Below are positions 42,364-50,556 of a DNA stretch of 64,000 nt, in pieces. The stretch lies in the NCBI GenBank assembly GCA_030427585.1, contig JAUIBW010000011.1:83724-147723 (forward strand). The letters run 5' to 3'. A program made the position numbers and the translations under genes. Origin of the DNA: Bacteroidia bacterium. GTDB taxonomy: Bacteria > Bacteroidota > Bacteroidia > Flavobacteriales > Flavobacteriaceae. A model generated the notes under the pieces. It made no database searches. It had not been told where the DNA came from and was given only the letters and a program-made list of their open reading frames with translations. Position 1 is the stretch's first letter. Each line of letters opens with the position of its first letter.

Positions 42364-42939
42364 TTAATTTAAGGTGGATGATTGTACTGTTGTCTCATAT
42401 AATATCATTTTTGAATCTAAACCTTTTTTTACATTGAGGGATGATGCTGAATTAGTAATCGGGTTAATATTGTTTTTAGTAATTTTCTTTTGGGACTGTG
42501 GTAAAGTATGTCTTATAATTCCTATCACGAATTGAATAATTTCATTGTGACGGTATAATCTGGTTGCTATCAGAGCATCTATTTTATTCTTTATACTTTT
42601 CTTCTGCGAATTATTTAAGTTGAAATAAACGGGATGTATGCTCAGTCCTTTCATTACCTTTTGATGAAGTCGAGAAACTACAGCAGTATCTTGATTCTCT
42701 GGTATTTTCATAGAATTAAGAACAACAAGTTCTCTCCTTTGTAAAATTATGTTGATAGCTTCTTTGAGAGATTTACCTTCATCAAATAGAGTGATAGCCC
42801 ATTGATAAATTGTGTTTTCGTAGTTTTCTCCATTACCTAAGTTTTGCATAAAATCATCAACATTCATCTGAACAGAACTAATGATTGTAGTAATATATTT
42901 ACTTCTCTTTATTTCTTGTCTAGAATTTTTCATAGTCAT
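42364..42939 (-). CDS. Hypothetical element protein (191 aa)
   Basis: A soluble, helical, basic 191-aa protein (ITTIISSVQMNVDDFMQNLG, ALIATRLYRHNEIIQFVIGI) with no family I can name. The size and charge would allow DNA binding. It lies upstream of the inverted-repeat-rich gap, so it may act on that region, but this is only positional inference. Start at Met1 or Met3 (MKNSRQEIKRS). Confidence 0.5.
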   Translation of the reverse strand: MTMKNSRQEIKRSKYITTIISSVQMNVDDFMQNLGNGENYENTIYQWAITLFDEGKSLKEAINIILQRRELVVLNSMKIPENQDTAVVSRLHQKVMKGLSIHPVYFNLNNSQKKSIKNKIDALIATRLYRHNEIIQFVIGIIRHTLPQSQKKITKNNINPITNSASSLNVKKGLDSKMILYETTVQSSTLN

Positions 42940-43007
42940 ATAGGTTTGGGAAGTGATTGTTAACTTCTTTGTAGTTTAAATACTTAGTATATTCCTACAT
43001 AGGTTTT

Positions 43008-43196
43008 TTAACAGAGATCTTTTAAGAACTCTTCAAGTGCTTTAATTATGGAGTTATCTAGTTTTCTGTTATATTTTACAAATTTTTGTATTTTTCCTCT
43101 TTGGATATTAACTTTTCGTTCCAGTGCTGTAATGTTTAATACATCCGCATAAGTAATAAGCCAAGCTTCAATTTTTTTTCTACCTTTTGGTCTCAA
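43008..43196 (-). CDS. Small basic helical protein (62 aa), possible HTH
   Basis: A 62-aa protein, MRPKGRKKIEAWLITYADVL, then ITALERKVNIQRGKIQKFVK, ending in a helix. The LERKVNIQRGKIQKF part has an HTH-like pattern. It is divergent from the XRE regulator gene across a 160-nt region that holds an inverted repeat, the layout of a paired regulatory switch. Evidence is moderate. Confidence 0.45.
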   Translation of the reverse strand: MRPKGRKKIEAWLITYADVLNITALERKVNIQRGKIQKFVKYNRKLDNSIIKALEEFLKDLC

Positions 43197-43307
43197 AACT
43201 TTAAATCAATTTTTTGTGGATATTTCCACAGATTATTTAGTCAGTTTTTTTATATGTATCGATATACTTCATATCTTTGTTTATCAGATTCAAATATAAT
43301 AAAATTA

Positions 43308-43325
43308 TTGCTTACTAATAAGCAA
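43308..43325. promoter_or_regulatory. Inverted-repeat operator candidate upstream of the XRE gene
   Basis: TTGCTTA (43308-43314) and TAAGCAA (43319-43325) are exact inverted copies around CTAA. They lie 33 nt before the XRE start, downstream of a perfect -7 element TATCTTTG (43272-43279). Autorepression by the XRE protein is a reasonable guess. Confidence 0.5.
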
Positions 43326-43357
43326 AATGTTTATTTTTTTAAGTTAAAACCCTGCAA

Positions 43358-43762
43358 ATGAAGAAAAAAATTAAAGAAATAATGGATTACTATGGTTTGA
43401 ATCAGAAAGAATTTGCTACTAAAATCAAAGTTGTTCCTCAGACTATAAGCGATATTTTAAAGGATAAGAGAAATGCAGGGGATAAAATTACACAAGGTAT
43501 ACTTGAAGCTTTTGATGAAATTAACCCTCTCTGGCTCCTTAAAGATATTGGAGATATGTTGTTAGATAGCGAAAAAATGGCAGAGTTAAATAGAAAAAAG
43601 ATTGATAGAGAACTTCATTTTGAAAGCTTAGAAGAGTTAGCCCTTTTTTGTTCCAATAATGAAGAAGAACTTATGAAGATAAAAACCTTCTCTAATATTA
43701 TAGACAAAAATGCGGCATATCAAGTTTTAAAAATGGTAAAAGGTATGAGAGGAAATGATTAA
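43358..43762 (+). CDS. XRE-family transcriptional regulator
   Basis: A 134-aa protein with an N-terminal phage-repressor-like HTH (residues 3-65: IMDYYGLNQKEFATKIKVVP, QTISDILKDKRNAGDKITQG) and a helical C-terminal part that may dimerise. It has its own promoter and operator-like repeat. It is convergent with the lipoprotein/membrane/coiled-coil operon and overlaps its last gene by 4 nt at the 3' ends. It may control the element or that cassette. Confidence 0.8.
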   Translation: MKKKIKEIMDYYGLNQKEFATKIKVVPQTISDILKDKRNAGDKITQGILEAFDEINPLWLLKDIGDMLLDSEKMAELNRKKIDRELHFESLEELALFCSNNEEELMKIKTFSNIIDKNAAYQVLKMVKGMRGND

Positions 43763-44001
43763 GATATAATGTTCAATGAAACATTCTTAACAATAAATAT
43801 CTTAAATTCAGATAGTGAATTAAATTTAATGTTCACTGCTATTTTTAGTTCTTCAACTACTTGGTCAATTTCTTCTTGTTGTTTTTTTAAGCATTCTTCA
43901 ATATCTCTTTCAATTTCTTTCTGAAGTTTTCTATTGACAAAAGATAAACCAGTGGCGTCTTTTTTGAGAATTCTTTTTCCTTCCTCGTACTTCTTCATCA
44001 T
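43759..44001 (-). CDS. Small coiled-coil protein (80 aa)
   Basis: An 80-aa protein with a Lys-rich start (MMKKYEEGKRILKKDATGLS), a long charged helix likely to form a coiled coil (LQKEIERDIEECLKKQQEEI) and a hydrophobic C-terminal stretch (FKIFIVKNVSLNIIS). It overlaps the upstream membrane-protein gene by 4 nt (ATGA). It is the third gene of a tightly coupled operon. No family is recognised. Confidence 0.55.
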   Translation of the reverse strand: MMKKYEEGKRILKKDATGLSFVNRKLQKEIERDIEECLKKQQEEIDQVVEELKIAVNIKFNSLSEFKIFIVKNVSLNIIS

Positions 44002-44795
44002 TTTTTGGATAGCTTTTCTATTTCCCCTAAGTAATCACTTATATACTCTTGACGATCTTGTTTACTAATGTATTTTCTTTTTATATCAAAGGTTATAAAG
44101 CTTAATAAGTTTTGCGTCTTTAACACTAGGTCTATTTGAGACATATTGTATATGTACCTTCCAATAAAGAAAGCTACAATCGTTCCAAGAATAGAAAATA
44201 ATAATAAAAGTAATATATATGCCCAATCTGGAATATCAGGGGAAGGGTAAAAAACCCAGATTACATAAAACAAACCGGTTATTAACCCAACAATACTGAA
44301 AGAAAGAGTTACTTTTCTAAAAAACAAATCTTCTTCTTTAAAGAATAATAACAAAAGATACAACCCTAGAGCTACAGCCACAACTGGTTTACCTAGGTGG
44401 GTGAAAAATATTTTTAAATTTCTAAAACCAAAGACTTTGTCATCAGCCAAAGCAATTTCATATTCTTTTTTCAAAATCTCTGACTCTTCCTTTAGCGTGA
44501 GAGTCAGAGGTATTTGAGTTTTTAATGCTATAAGTAGCTCTTCTTCAGAGATTTTCTTTTTGTGGTATTTAGAAAGATAGTCTATTAGTATCTTATCGGC
44601 TTCAATTCGTGTATCGTCAACTTTTATATAGGCATTTTGAGCCTTGATAATGGATTCACTTTTTTTTGGAAAGAACACTCCCAAAAAAGCAACAATAAAT
44701 ACCCCTATAACCACCGAAGAAATAGCGACTATTTTTATTGCACTAATTAATTTAGAGTTTTTTTCTTTAGTCTCTTGTTCCTGGAGCTTGAGCAT
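43998..44795 (-). CDS. Four-helix membrane protein with periplasmic loop (265 aa)
   Basis: A 265-aa protein. A membrane helix at about 18-41 (IVAISSVVIGVFIVAFLGVF) is followed by a charged domain of about 85 residues and three closely spaced helices at about 131-210 (VVAVALGLYLLLLFF, VTLSFSIVGLITGLFYVIWV, AYILLLLLFSILGTIVAFFI). A cytoplasmic helical tail ends the protein (YISKQDRQEYISDYLGEIEK). It overlaps the lipoprotein gene upstream by 29 nt and the coiled-coil gene downstream by 4 nt. No family is recognised. The arrangement suggests an envelope-spanning complex. Confidence 0.6.
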   Translation of the reverse strand: MLKLQEQETKEKNSKLISAIKIVAISSVVIGVFIVAFLGVFFPKKSESIIKAQNAYIKVDDTRIEADKILIDYLSKYHKKKISEEELLIALKTQIPLTLTLKEESEILKKEYEIALADDKVFGFRNLKIFFTHLGKPVVAVALGLYLLLLFFKEEDLFFRKVTLSFSIVGLITGLFYVIWVFYPSPDIPDWAYILLLLLFSILGTIVAFFIGRYIYNMSQIDLVLKTQNLLSFITFDIKRKYISKQDRQEYISDYLGEIEKLSKK

Positions 44796-44946
44796 CTTCT
44801 TTATCCATTGCAGATATATTTAAAGATGAATCAATATTTTCAATTTCTTGTGTAGGCTCAATTTCGTTTTCTATTGGATCTGATTCACAGCTTGACAATC
44901 CAAACAATAAAATAAAGACTACTAATACATAATAAACATTTTTCAT
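44767..44946 (-). CDS. Small lipoprotein (59 aa)
   Basis: A 59-aa protein with a clear lipoprotein signal (MKNVYYVLVVFILLFGLSSC, Cys20). A short acidic mature part rich in Glu, Asp and Ile follows. It is the first gene of the three-gene operon and overlaps the membrane-protein gene by 29 nt. A -7-like element (TATCTTTA read leftwards, 44981-44974) lies just upstream. The mature chain is only about 40 residues, so an anchoring or subunit role is more likely than an enzyme. Confidence 0.6.
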   Translation of the reverse strand: MKNVYYVLVVFILLFGLSSCESDPIENEIEPTQEIENIDSSLNISAMDKEDAQAPGTRD

Positions 44947-45440
44947 GACTAAATTTTTTAAGATTATTTCTCTTAAAGATAAAATATAGTCTTAGTTTAC
45001 TAATGTATTTTGAAAGCAATTTAATTCAAATTCAATTATAGCTTATTATACTTAGATTCATGGATAAAATTAATATATAAAATCGAGAAAAAATTACGGT
45101 TTTACCACAGTTTTTCAAGAAATTGCTTATTGGTAAAACATTAGCTTACGGATTCCCGTAAAACCTTTGTAAACTCTTAGTCCTTCTATGGTTCTATGAT
45201 TACAGTTAAAGATAAATTTGTGCTAAACAGCACGTATTGATAAAATTTAGTCATTTTTTTCAATAATTTTACTCAATTGAAAACGTCAGAAAAGTGATAA
45301 TGAGAACAATAAATCAACTTATATGTATCTATTTAATGTATATGTTTCCATAAGAAAAGGATTGGGGCCAGAATGGTTTCAAAAAACCACCATACCATTT
45401 TTACGAATCGGACATCATACGATTAAGTTTTAAGTAAAGC
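44947..45440. other. Non-coding stretch between the membrane cassette and the integrase
   Basis: About 490 AT-rich nt. Apart from the -7-like element at 44974-44981, the only coding-like piece is a 36-codon plus-strand frame at 45323-45433 (MYLFNVYVSIRKGLGPEWFQ at its start). It could be a gene fragment but lacks support. No clear hairpin or repeat was noted. Confidence 0.4.
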
Positions 45441-46694
45441 TTAATCAAAATCCATCAGATTATCAGCAAACCGCTTTTTAGTATCATCATCAAATCCTGC
45501 AAAATAAGCCTGTGTAGTTGCCATATTTTTATGGCCTAAGCTTTCTTGTATAAACTCCATAGTAGCCCCTTTTTGCACTGATAATGTTGCAAAGCTATGT
45601 CTCGCCCAGTATGTAGAAATTTCTTTAGGCAAGTCGTTTGCTTCGCATAGCTTTTTTAGATGTTGATTAATCAACCTTGTAAAATTTTGAACTTTTACTT
45701 GTTGTTCCTTCGGAGTTAACCCCTCTTCAAGAATATCAAAAATATAGTTATTAGCAGACCTTTCTCTAGCACCATATTTATTGATCACTTTTTCTATAAA
45801 GCTATTTTTATAAACTGTTATTTGTTTCATAGCTGTTTTTGAGGTAAACAAAGTTTTTGCTCTATAAAAGATAATTTTATCCTCTTGAATGTCTTTAAAT
45901 TTTAAATGAGCAATATCTTTGATATTCATCCCATTACAATTAAACGAAAAGAACCAAAAATCTTTTGCTTTTTCTTGATGCTTATTAGCTGGAATCGCAC
46001 CAAAAAGCTTCTTCATTTGCTTTTTTGAAAGTGCTTTCTTAACCTTTGTTGATGATGGAATTTGATATTTCCTCTTCCCGAATGGATAAAGTTCTTTTTC
46101 AATCTCTCCCTCTTCAATAGCTTTATTAAAAACTGCCCTTAAAGATCTCAGATAAATACCAATCGTTGTTATTGAATTACCTGTATTTTTCATATAGGAT
46201 TCAAATTCCATCAACCAATCTTTATCAATATCAAGCAGAGTAAGCTGTTCATATTTTTTATTCTTTGCTTTCTCAATATAACTTTGAATAGCCTTTTCGC
46301 TATATGTATATGATGTAGCAGTGGAAATCCGATTATACTTACTATATTCTAATATTTTTTCCTCGTAATGATATTGCACTTTAATTCCATCGTTCTTTTT
46401 CCTATATAACTTCTTCTCGAACTGATTAAAAGTAAAAGGAACTATTTTCCCTGCAACTTCATTTGCTCGATTCTCTACAGATTGAACTTGCAATCTAATC
46501 TCTTTAAATTCTTTCCTTGGTTTCGTAGTAAGACAAATACTTCCAAATTCTTTCTCTGTAAAATCGAAAGAAGTTGAGTACAATTTTTGCTTTTTAGGAT
46601 TGGTTGTAAAAACTCTTAACTTTAAAGGATATTTACCATTACTTTTTGCCCTCCTGGTATCCAGATACATAGATATACTATATTGCTTTTTCAT
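45441..46694 (-). CDS. Tyrosine recombinase / integrase of the element (IntDOT-like)
   Basis: A 417-aa integrase. The N-terminal arm-binding domain (SISMYLDTRRAKSNGKYPLK), SAM-like core-binding domain (SITTIGIYLRSLRAVFNKAI) and catalytic domain are all present. The C-terminal ARHSFATL, GHKN and AYFAGF segments hold the Arg, His and nucleophilic Tyr. The first catalytic Arg is absent: the box reads NCNGMNIKDIAHLKF with Asn, as in Bacteroidota integrases such as IntDOT that lack Arg I. ATG 46694 was chosen because the -7 element at 46746-46739 lies downstream of an in-frame earlier Met at 46784. It would recombine the 48-bp att sites. Confidence 0.92.
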   Translation of the reverse strand: MKKQYSISMYLDTRRAKSNGKYPLKLRVFTTNPKKQKLYSTSFDFTEKEFGSICLTTKPRKEFKEIRLQVQSVENRANEVAGKIVPFTFNQFEKKLYRKKNDGIKVQYHYEEKILEYSKYNRISTATSYTYSEKAIQSYIEKAKNKKYEQLTLLDIDKDWLMEFESYMKNTGNSITTIGIYLRSLRAVFNKAIEEGEIEKELYPFGKRKYQIPSSTKVKKALSKKQMKKLFGAIPANKHQEKAKDFWFFSFNCNGMNIKDIAHLKFKDIQEDKIIFYRAKTLFTSKTAMKQITVYKNSFIEKVINKYGARERSANNYIFDILEEGLTPKEQQVKVQNFTRLINQHLKKLCEANDLPKEISTYWARHSFATLSVQKGATMEFIQESLGHKNMATTQAYFAGFDDDTKKRFADNLMDFD

Positions 46695-46738
46695 TTCCTC
46701 TAAAAATCTTTGTTTATGATTTGCATAATATTTGCATA

Positions 46739-46770
46739 CAAAACTACAATATTTGTATATAAAAAACCAA
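46739..46770 (-). promoter_or_regulatory. Sigma-ABfr promoter of the integrase gene
   Basis: Read leftwards, TTG at 46770-46768 and TAGTTTTG at 46746-46739 are separated by 21 nt. The -7 element is an exact TAnnTTTG. It lies 45-52 nt before the ATG at 46694 and about 110 nt inside attR. Confidence 0.7.
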
Positions 46771-46852
46771 ATAAAGTATTTCAAAAATAGCTAAAAACCT
46801 ATATTTTACAATACATTTCAAAGAAAATAAAATTTAAGCAAATTATAATATT

Positions 46853-46900
46853 TTTGACTGTTAATCAAAGGGTCCTTGGTTCGAGCCCAAGAGGGGGAGC
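46853..46900 (+). repeat. attR: right copy of the 48-bp att repeat (tRNA-Asn 3' half)
   Basis: It is identical at all 48 positions to 25705-25752. Only the anticodon arm onwards is present; the acceptor 5' strand and D arm are missing, so this copy is not a tRNA gene. Confidence 0.93.
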
Positions 46901-46931
46901 AAAAGTCCAGCATTTCTGTTGGACTTTTTTG
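46901..46931 (+). terminator. Original tRNA-Asn terminator, displaced by the insertion
   Basis: AAAAGTCCA (46901-46909) pairs with TGGACTTTT (46920-46928), followed by more T. It begins directly after attR, where the tRNA terminator must have stood before the element entered. Confidence 0.8.
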
Positions 46932-47177
46932 TTTTATAACTCCGCAATAGTTTTGTTTTTTTTATATAGAACAAAATCAAGAATATTTGCTGTGCATTAT
47001 TAAGAAGAGATAGATTAAATCTATTAATAGTCAAACGAATCAGGTATGGGTATTTGACTAAAAAGAATCTTCACAGGATCTAATTTACTTATTTCAAAAC
47101 CTTTATTAAACTCCTTAGAAACAATTAATTCTCACTACTTGGTATATACTAAAACAGAATATTAACAAAATATTATC

Positions 47178-47208
47178 TTGTTAAAGAAAAACTAAATTAC
47201 TAGTTTTG
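47178..47208 (+). promoter_or_regulatory. Sigma-ABfr promoter of the T9SS FG-GAP gene
   Basis: TTG at 47178-47180, 20 nt, then TAGTTTTG at 47201-47208, a perfect match. The leader to the chosen ATG is about 250 nt. The gap 46932-47461 otherwise shows no gene. Confidence 0.65.
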
Positions 47209-47461
47209 CGCTCAACTGTATTACACACATAAAATTACTTACTTCCCCCCTCTTGGTAATGGTAATATAGTACTTCTTAAAACCACAGACCAAGAGAACA
47301 TAAAAAATGTCTCTAAATTAAATTGACCCTATTATCTCCATAATTGGTTTGCAAAGATGTGCTGCCATTTAAAATTATTAATTGACTATGATATATACAA
47401 AAGTATATATTATAAACCTTTGTTTTATACGTTAGAGATCAACTATTTTAAATCTATAGTT

Positions 47462-49939
47462 ATGAAAAAACTATTACTTATTTGTTTACTTTTTCATTTG
47501 GGGAATCAGCTCATCTATGCCCAAGCAGACTACATAAGCTGGGAGTTTAGAGGAGGAAGGCTTCTTGCCAACCCAGATGGCACATCTACCGGACCAGGAC
47601 CAGAACCTGCAGGATTAGATGTTGCTGCTACACCATTAACTCCACCAGCGTATGGTCGTCTTAGATCTGCTGTATTAGGAGATTTGGATAATGATAATGA
47701 TTTGGATTTTATTTCGGGTAGCCAAGGAGGGACTGTTCATTATTTTCAGAATACAGGAACTGTTACTGCACCTAATTGGGTAGCTGCATCCATACCCACT
47801 TTGGATACCATAAAAATAAATACCTATAGCAGCACCAGTAGTCTTAGAAATCAAAACAGACCACAGCTGGTAGATATTGATGATGATGGTGATTTAGATC
47901 TATTTATTGGATCTCAATATAATTACGAAGGTTCTACTCTTGATGATGTTCGTTTTTACAGAAATGTGGGCACACCAGAAATACCGATATTTGAATATGT
48001 CCCTATGTGTATCCCTGGTCTTTTAGATCAGAATATTGCAGAATTTCCTGGTCTAGGCTTTGTAGATCTTGACAATGACACAGACCTCGATCTAGTTGCT
48101 TTAGGTAGTGATAAAATGACATACTATAAAAACATAGGCACCAAAGAGAATCCTAATTTTGAATTGCAATCTGAAGCAGATAGCCCCTGGGATGATGAAA
48201 GTGCATACACCAATATGGATGTACCCATACCAGTATTTGAAGATTTTGACAAAGATGGTGATTATGATATGTATTTTATGATAGATACCGGTTTTGTTAG
48301 ATGGATAGAAAATGTTGGAACTGCAACAGTTCCTAATTTTGCTTCTTCTCCTCAACAACTATTTAATGGGGAATTGACTAATGGGGAAATTGGAAGTTTT
48401 CCGACTATTGCTTTTGGTGATGTAGATGGAGATGGCCTTAAAGATGCTATTCTAGGAAGTTTTAACGTTCCGCGATTTGCATGGTTTAGACAAGTTCCTA
48501 TATGTATACCACCAACCATATCAACAGTTACTGCAACACCTGTAACATGTGAAGGAGAAACTTCTACCATAACTATTACTGGCAATCTTAATATCGCCTC
48601 TACCTGGTCGATATACACCGATTCTTGCGGAGGCACATTAGTAGGCATAGCAACCACAAATACTTCTACTATTGAGGTTACCCCCACTGCGCCAAGCACC
48701 ACTTATTATATTAGAGGGGAAGACAATGGTATCTCTTGTATTGACGAGACAACAGCAACCTGTACAACGATTACTATTGCAGTTAACGCTATCGATGATC
48801 CAAGTTTTAACTATGATACAAACAACTACTGCAAAAGTGATCCTAACCCAACACCAACAATTACCGGAACAGTTGGCGGGGTATTTTCTAGTACAGCAGG
48901 GTTAAGCATTGATCCCAATAGCGGAACAATTGATATTGTTGCAAGTACAACAGGATCTTACACAGTAACCTATACCACTACAGGAACCTGCCCTGATTCT
49001 AGTAATGTTCTTGTAGATATTACTGAATTGGATAATCCTAGTTTTAACTATGATGCAAACAATTATTGCAAAAGTGATTCTAATCCAACACCCTCGATTT
49101 CGGGATTGGCTGGTGGAGTATTTTCTAGCGCAGCGGGATTAAGTATTGATCCTAATACCGGGACAATCGACATTGCTGCAAGTACAACTGGATCTTACAC
49201 AGTAACCTATACCACTACCGGAACCTGTCCTGACTCTAGTAATGTTCTTGTAGATATTATTGAATTGGATAATCCTAGTTTTAACTATGATACAGACAAT
49301 TATTGCAAAAGTGATTCTAATCCAACACCAACAATTACAGGAACAGCTGGCGGGGTATTCTCTAGTACAACGGGATTGAGTATTGATCCCGGAACAGGAA
49401 TTATTGATATTGCTGCAAGTACAGTAGGATCCTACACAATAACATATACTACATCCGGAACATGCATTAACTCCAGCACAACAGATATAACGATAAATGC
49501 TTTACCTGATGTAACAATAACAAACAATTCTTTAACCTATACAGCCATTCAAACAGATGCAACATATCAGTGGATTAATTGCAACACCAACCAACCAATA
49601 TCAGGAGAAACAAATCAATCATTTACGGCTTCTGAAAATGGCTCATATGCTGTTGATATTATACAAAATGGATGTACAACCAGATCTTCTTGTATTGTAG
49701 TTGATACTATTCAACCAGAAGATACAATATCCAACTTTAAATTATATCCTAATCCAACAGATGGAATTGTAAACCTTACGATTACTATAAAAAAAGTTTC
49801 TGTATATAATTACTATGGAAGAAAAGTATTTGAAACTTCTAATTCTACTTTTGATATTTCATCTCTTCAACCCGGAGTATATTTTATGGAGGTTGAAACA
49901 AGCAAAGGAAGAACTATAAAAAAGATTGTACGTCGATAA
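47462..49939 (+). CDS. Secreted FG-GAP/VCBS-repeat protein with T9SS sorting domain
   Basis: An 825-aa protein starting MKKLLLICLLFHLGNQLIYA (signal peptide). An in-frame extension upstream was rejected because it would bury this leader. Residues about 40-400 hold FG-GAP-like repeats with Ca-binding loops (VLGDLDNDNDLDFISG, LVDIDDDGDLDLFIG, FGDVDGDGLKDAILG), predicted to form a beta-propeller. Three near-identical 79-residue Ig-like repeats follow at about 445-690. A T9SS type A C-terminal domain ends the protein (LYPNPTDGIVNLTITI, LQPGVYFMEVETSKGRTIKK). It would be exported by T9SS and anchored or released at the surface. Adhesion is likely; no enzyme domain is seen. Confidence 0.9.
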   Translation: MKKLLLICLLFHLGNQLIYAQADYISWEFRGGRLLANPDGTSTGPGPEPAGLDVAATPLTPPAYGRLRSAVLGDLDNDNDLDFISGSQGGTVHYFQNTGTVTAPNWVAASIPTLDTIKINTYSSTSSLRNQNRPQLVDIDDDGDLDLFIGSQYNYEGSTLDDVRFYRNVGTPEIPIFEYVPMCIPGLLDQNIAEFPGLGFVDLDNDTDLDLVALGSDKMTYYKNIGTKENPNFELQSEADSPWDDESAYTNMDVPIPVFEDFDKDGDYDMYFMIDTGFVRWIENVGTATVPNFASSPQQLFNGELTNGEIGSFPTIAFGDVDGDGLKDAILGSFNVPRFAWFRQVPICIPPTISTVTATPVTCEGETSTITITGNLNIASTWSIYTDSCGGTLVGIATTNTSTIEVTPTAPSTTYYIRGEDNGISCIDETTATCTTITIAVNAIDDPSFNYDTNNYCKSDPNPTPTITGTVGGVFSSTAGLSIDPNSGTIDIVASTTGSYTVTYTTTGTCPDSSNVLVDITELDNPSFNYDANNYCKSDSNPTPSISGLAGGVFSSAAGLSIDPNTGTIDIAASTTGSYTVTYTTTGTCPDSSNVLVDIIELDNPSFNYDTDNYCKSDSNPTPTITGTAGGVFSSTTGLSIDPGTGIIDIAASTVGSYTITYTTSGTCINSSTTDITINALPDVTITNNSLTYTAIQTDATYQWINCNTNQPISGETNQSFTASENGSYAVDIIQNGCTTRSSCIVVDTIQPEDTISNFKLYPNPTDGIVNLTITIKKVSVYNYYGRKVFETSNSTFDISSLQPGVYFMEVETSKGRTIKKIVRR
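48803..49513 (+). repeat. Three tandem 237-bp coding repeats
   Basis: Units start at 48803, 49040 and 49277 (AGTTTTAACTATGAT), exactly 237 bp apart (79 codons). Each encodes PSFNYDxxNYCKSDxNPTP and the G-GVFSS-x-x-GLSIDP core. High DNA identity indicates recent duplication. Confidence 0.92.
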
Positions 49940-49970
49940 GAGAAACAAATATGAAACTTAAATATAATAC

Positions 49971-50000
49971 AAGGTCTCCCAAAAAGAGGAGGCCTTATAT
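49971..50000 (+). terminator. Probable terminator of the T9SS gene
   Basis: AAGGTCTCC (49971-49979) pairs with GGAGGCCTT (49988-49996), with one G-T pair. The following T-content is modest, so efficiency is uncertain. Confidence 0.5.
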
Positions 50001-50056
50001 TTAGAAGAATATCATATGATGCTTTGTTTAAAAAATGTGTAATATCTAAATTCCCT

Positions 50057-50545
50057 TTAACGACATTTTGCTTTTACCTTACTCATAAACTCTGGTGATA
50101 AGCTTAAATAAGAAGCAATCATATATTGAGGAACCCTTTGTGAAAACTTTGGGTTACTTAACACAAATTGTTTATAAAGATGTTCTCCCGAAAGACTACG
50201 AGTATATTTGGTCTTATTGATATGAGCAATGTGGGTTTTTTCAGTAATTATTCTAAATAATCTATCAATTTTAGGAAGTTTAGCAGATAGCTCTTCAAAA
50301 GAATCTTGATGTAGTTCTAATACTACAGAATCTTCAATAGTTTGAATAAAATTTTCTGAAGGATTTTGATTAACTAAGCTATTATAATTTGTAAACCACC
50401 ATTTATCAATCCCAAAATCAAGAATTCGTTCGAATCCTTTTTCATCAATAAAAGAACTCTCTGCAAATTTGCGGGAATTCTTAAAAATATTCAACAAAAA
50501 AGACTGCCTTTTAGCAGCCTTAAATTTAAAAAGATTCGTATTCAT
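50057..50545 (-). CDS. N-terminally truncated Crp/Fnr-family regulator
   Basis: A 162-aa protein from Met at 50545. Residues from about 34 align with the flavobacterial Crp family (SSFIDEKGFERILDFGIDKW, SVVLELHQDSFEELSAKLPK, FRIITEKTHIAHI) and end with the HTH region (VPQYMIASYLSLSPEFMSKV). The first about 55 residues of the usual cyclic-nucleotide beta-roll are missing and replaced by an unrelated basic stretch. Compare the intact 194-aa relative at 57419. It lies 11 nt behind the double-Gly peptide gene. It may be a decayed gene or one that lost ligand sensing. Confidence 0.65.
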   Translation of the reverse strand: MNTNLFKFKAAKRQSFLLNIFKNSRKFAESSFIDEKGFERILDFGIDKWWFTNYNSLVNQNPSENFIQTIEDSVVLELHQDSFEELSAKLPKIDRLFRIITEKTHIAHINKTKYTRSLSGEHLYKQFVLSNPKFSQRVPQYMIASYLSLSPEFMSKVKAKCR

Positions 50546-50556
50546 TGCAACAACCC

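Larger units (their letters stand above)
25705..46900. mobile_element. Integrative element in tRNA-Asn, about 21.1 kb
   Basis: A perfect 48-bp direct repeat (25705-25752 and 46853-46900) equal to the 3' half of tRNA-Asn bounds the region. A tyrosine integrase gene lies next to the right repeat. Between them are HTH regulators, a primase/helicase, a large palindrome, an RHS toxin system with putative immunity genes, and other accessory genes, unlike the housekeeping genes on both sides. I recognise no relaxase, coupling protein or conjugation gene. It is therefore an integrative island or satellite that may need a helper, not a self-transmissible ICE on the evidence seen. Confidence 0.9.

Noticed and set aside
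45323..45433. 36-codon plus-strand frame
   Set aside because: It is short, with no neighbour, no promoter and no recognisable similarity; kept only as a note in the gap description.
27961..46694. Classification of the island as a conjugative ICE or a prophage
   Set aside because: No relaxase, coupling ATPase, type IV secretion, capsid, terminase or portal gene was recognised.
46853..46900. Second tRNA-Asn gene
   Set aside because: The 5' acceptor strand and D arm are absent, so it is only the att copy of the 3' half.
48803..49513. Regular repeats suggesting a CRISPR-like or satellite array
   Set aside because: The 237-bp units stay in one reading frame and encode Ig-like protein repeats of a T9SS protein. 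There are no short repeats with unique spacers.
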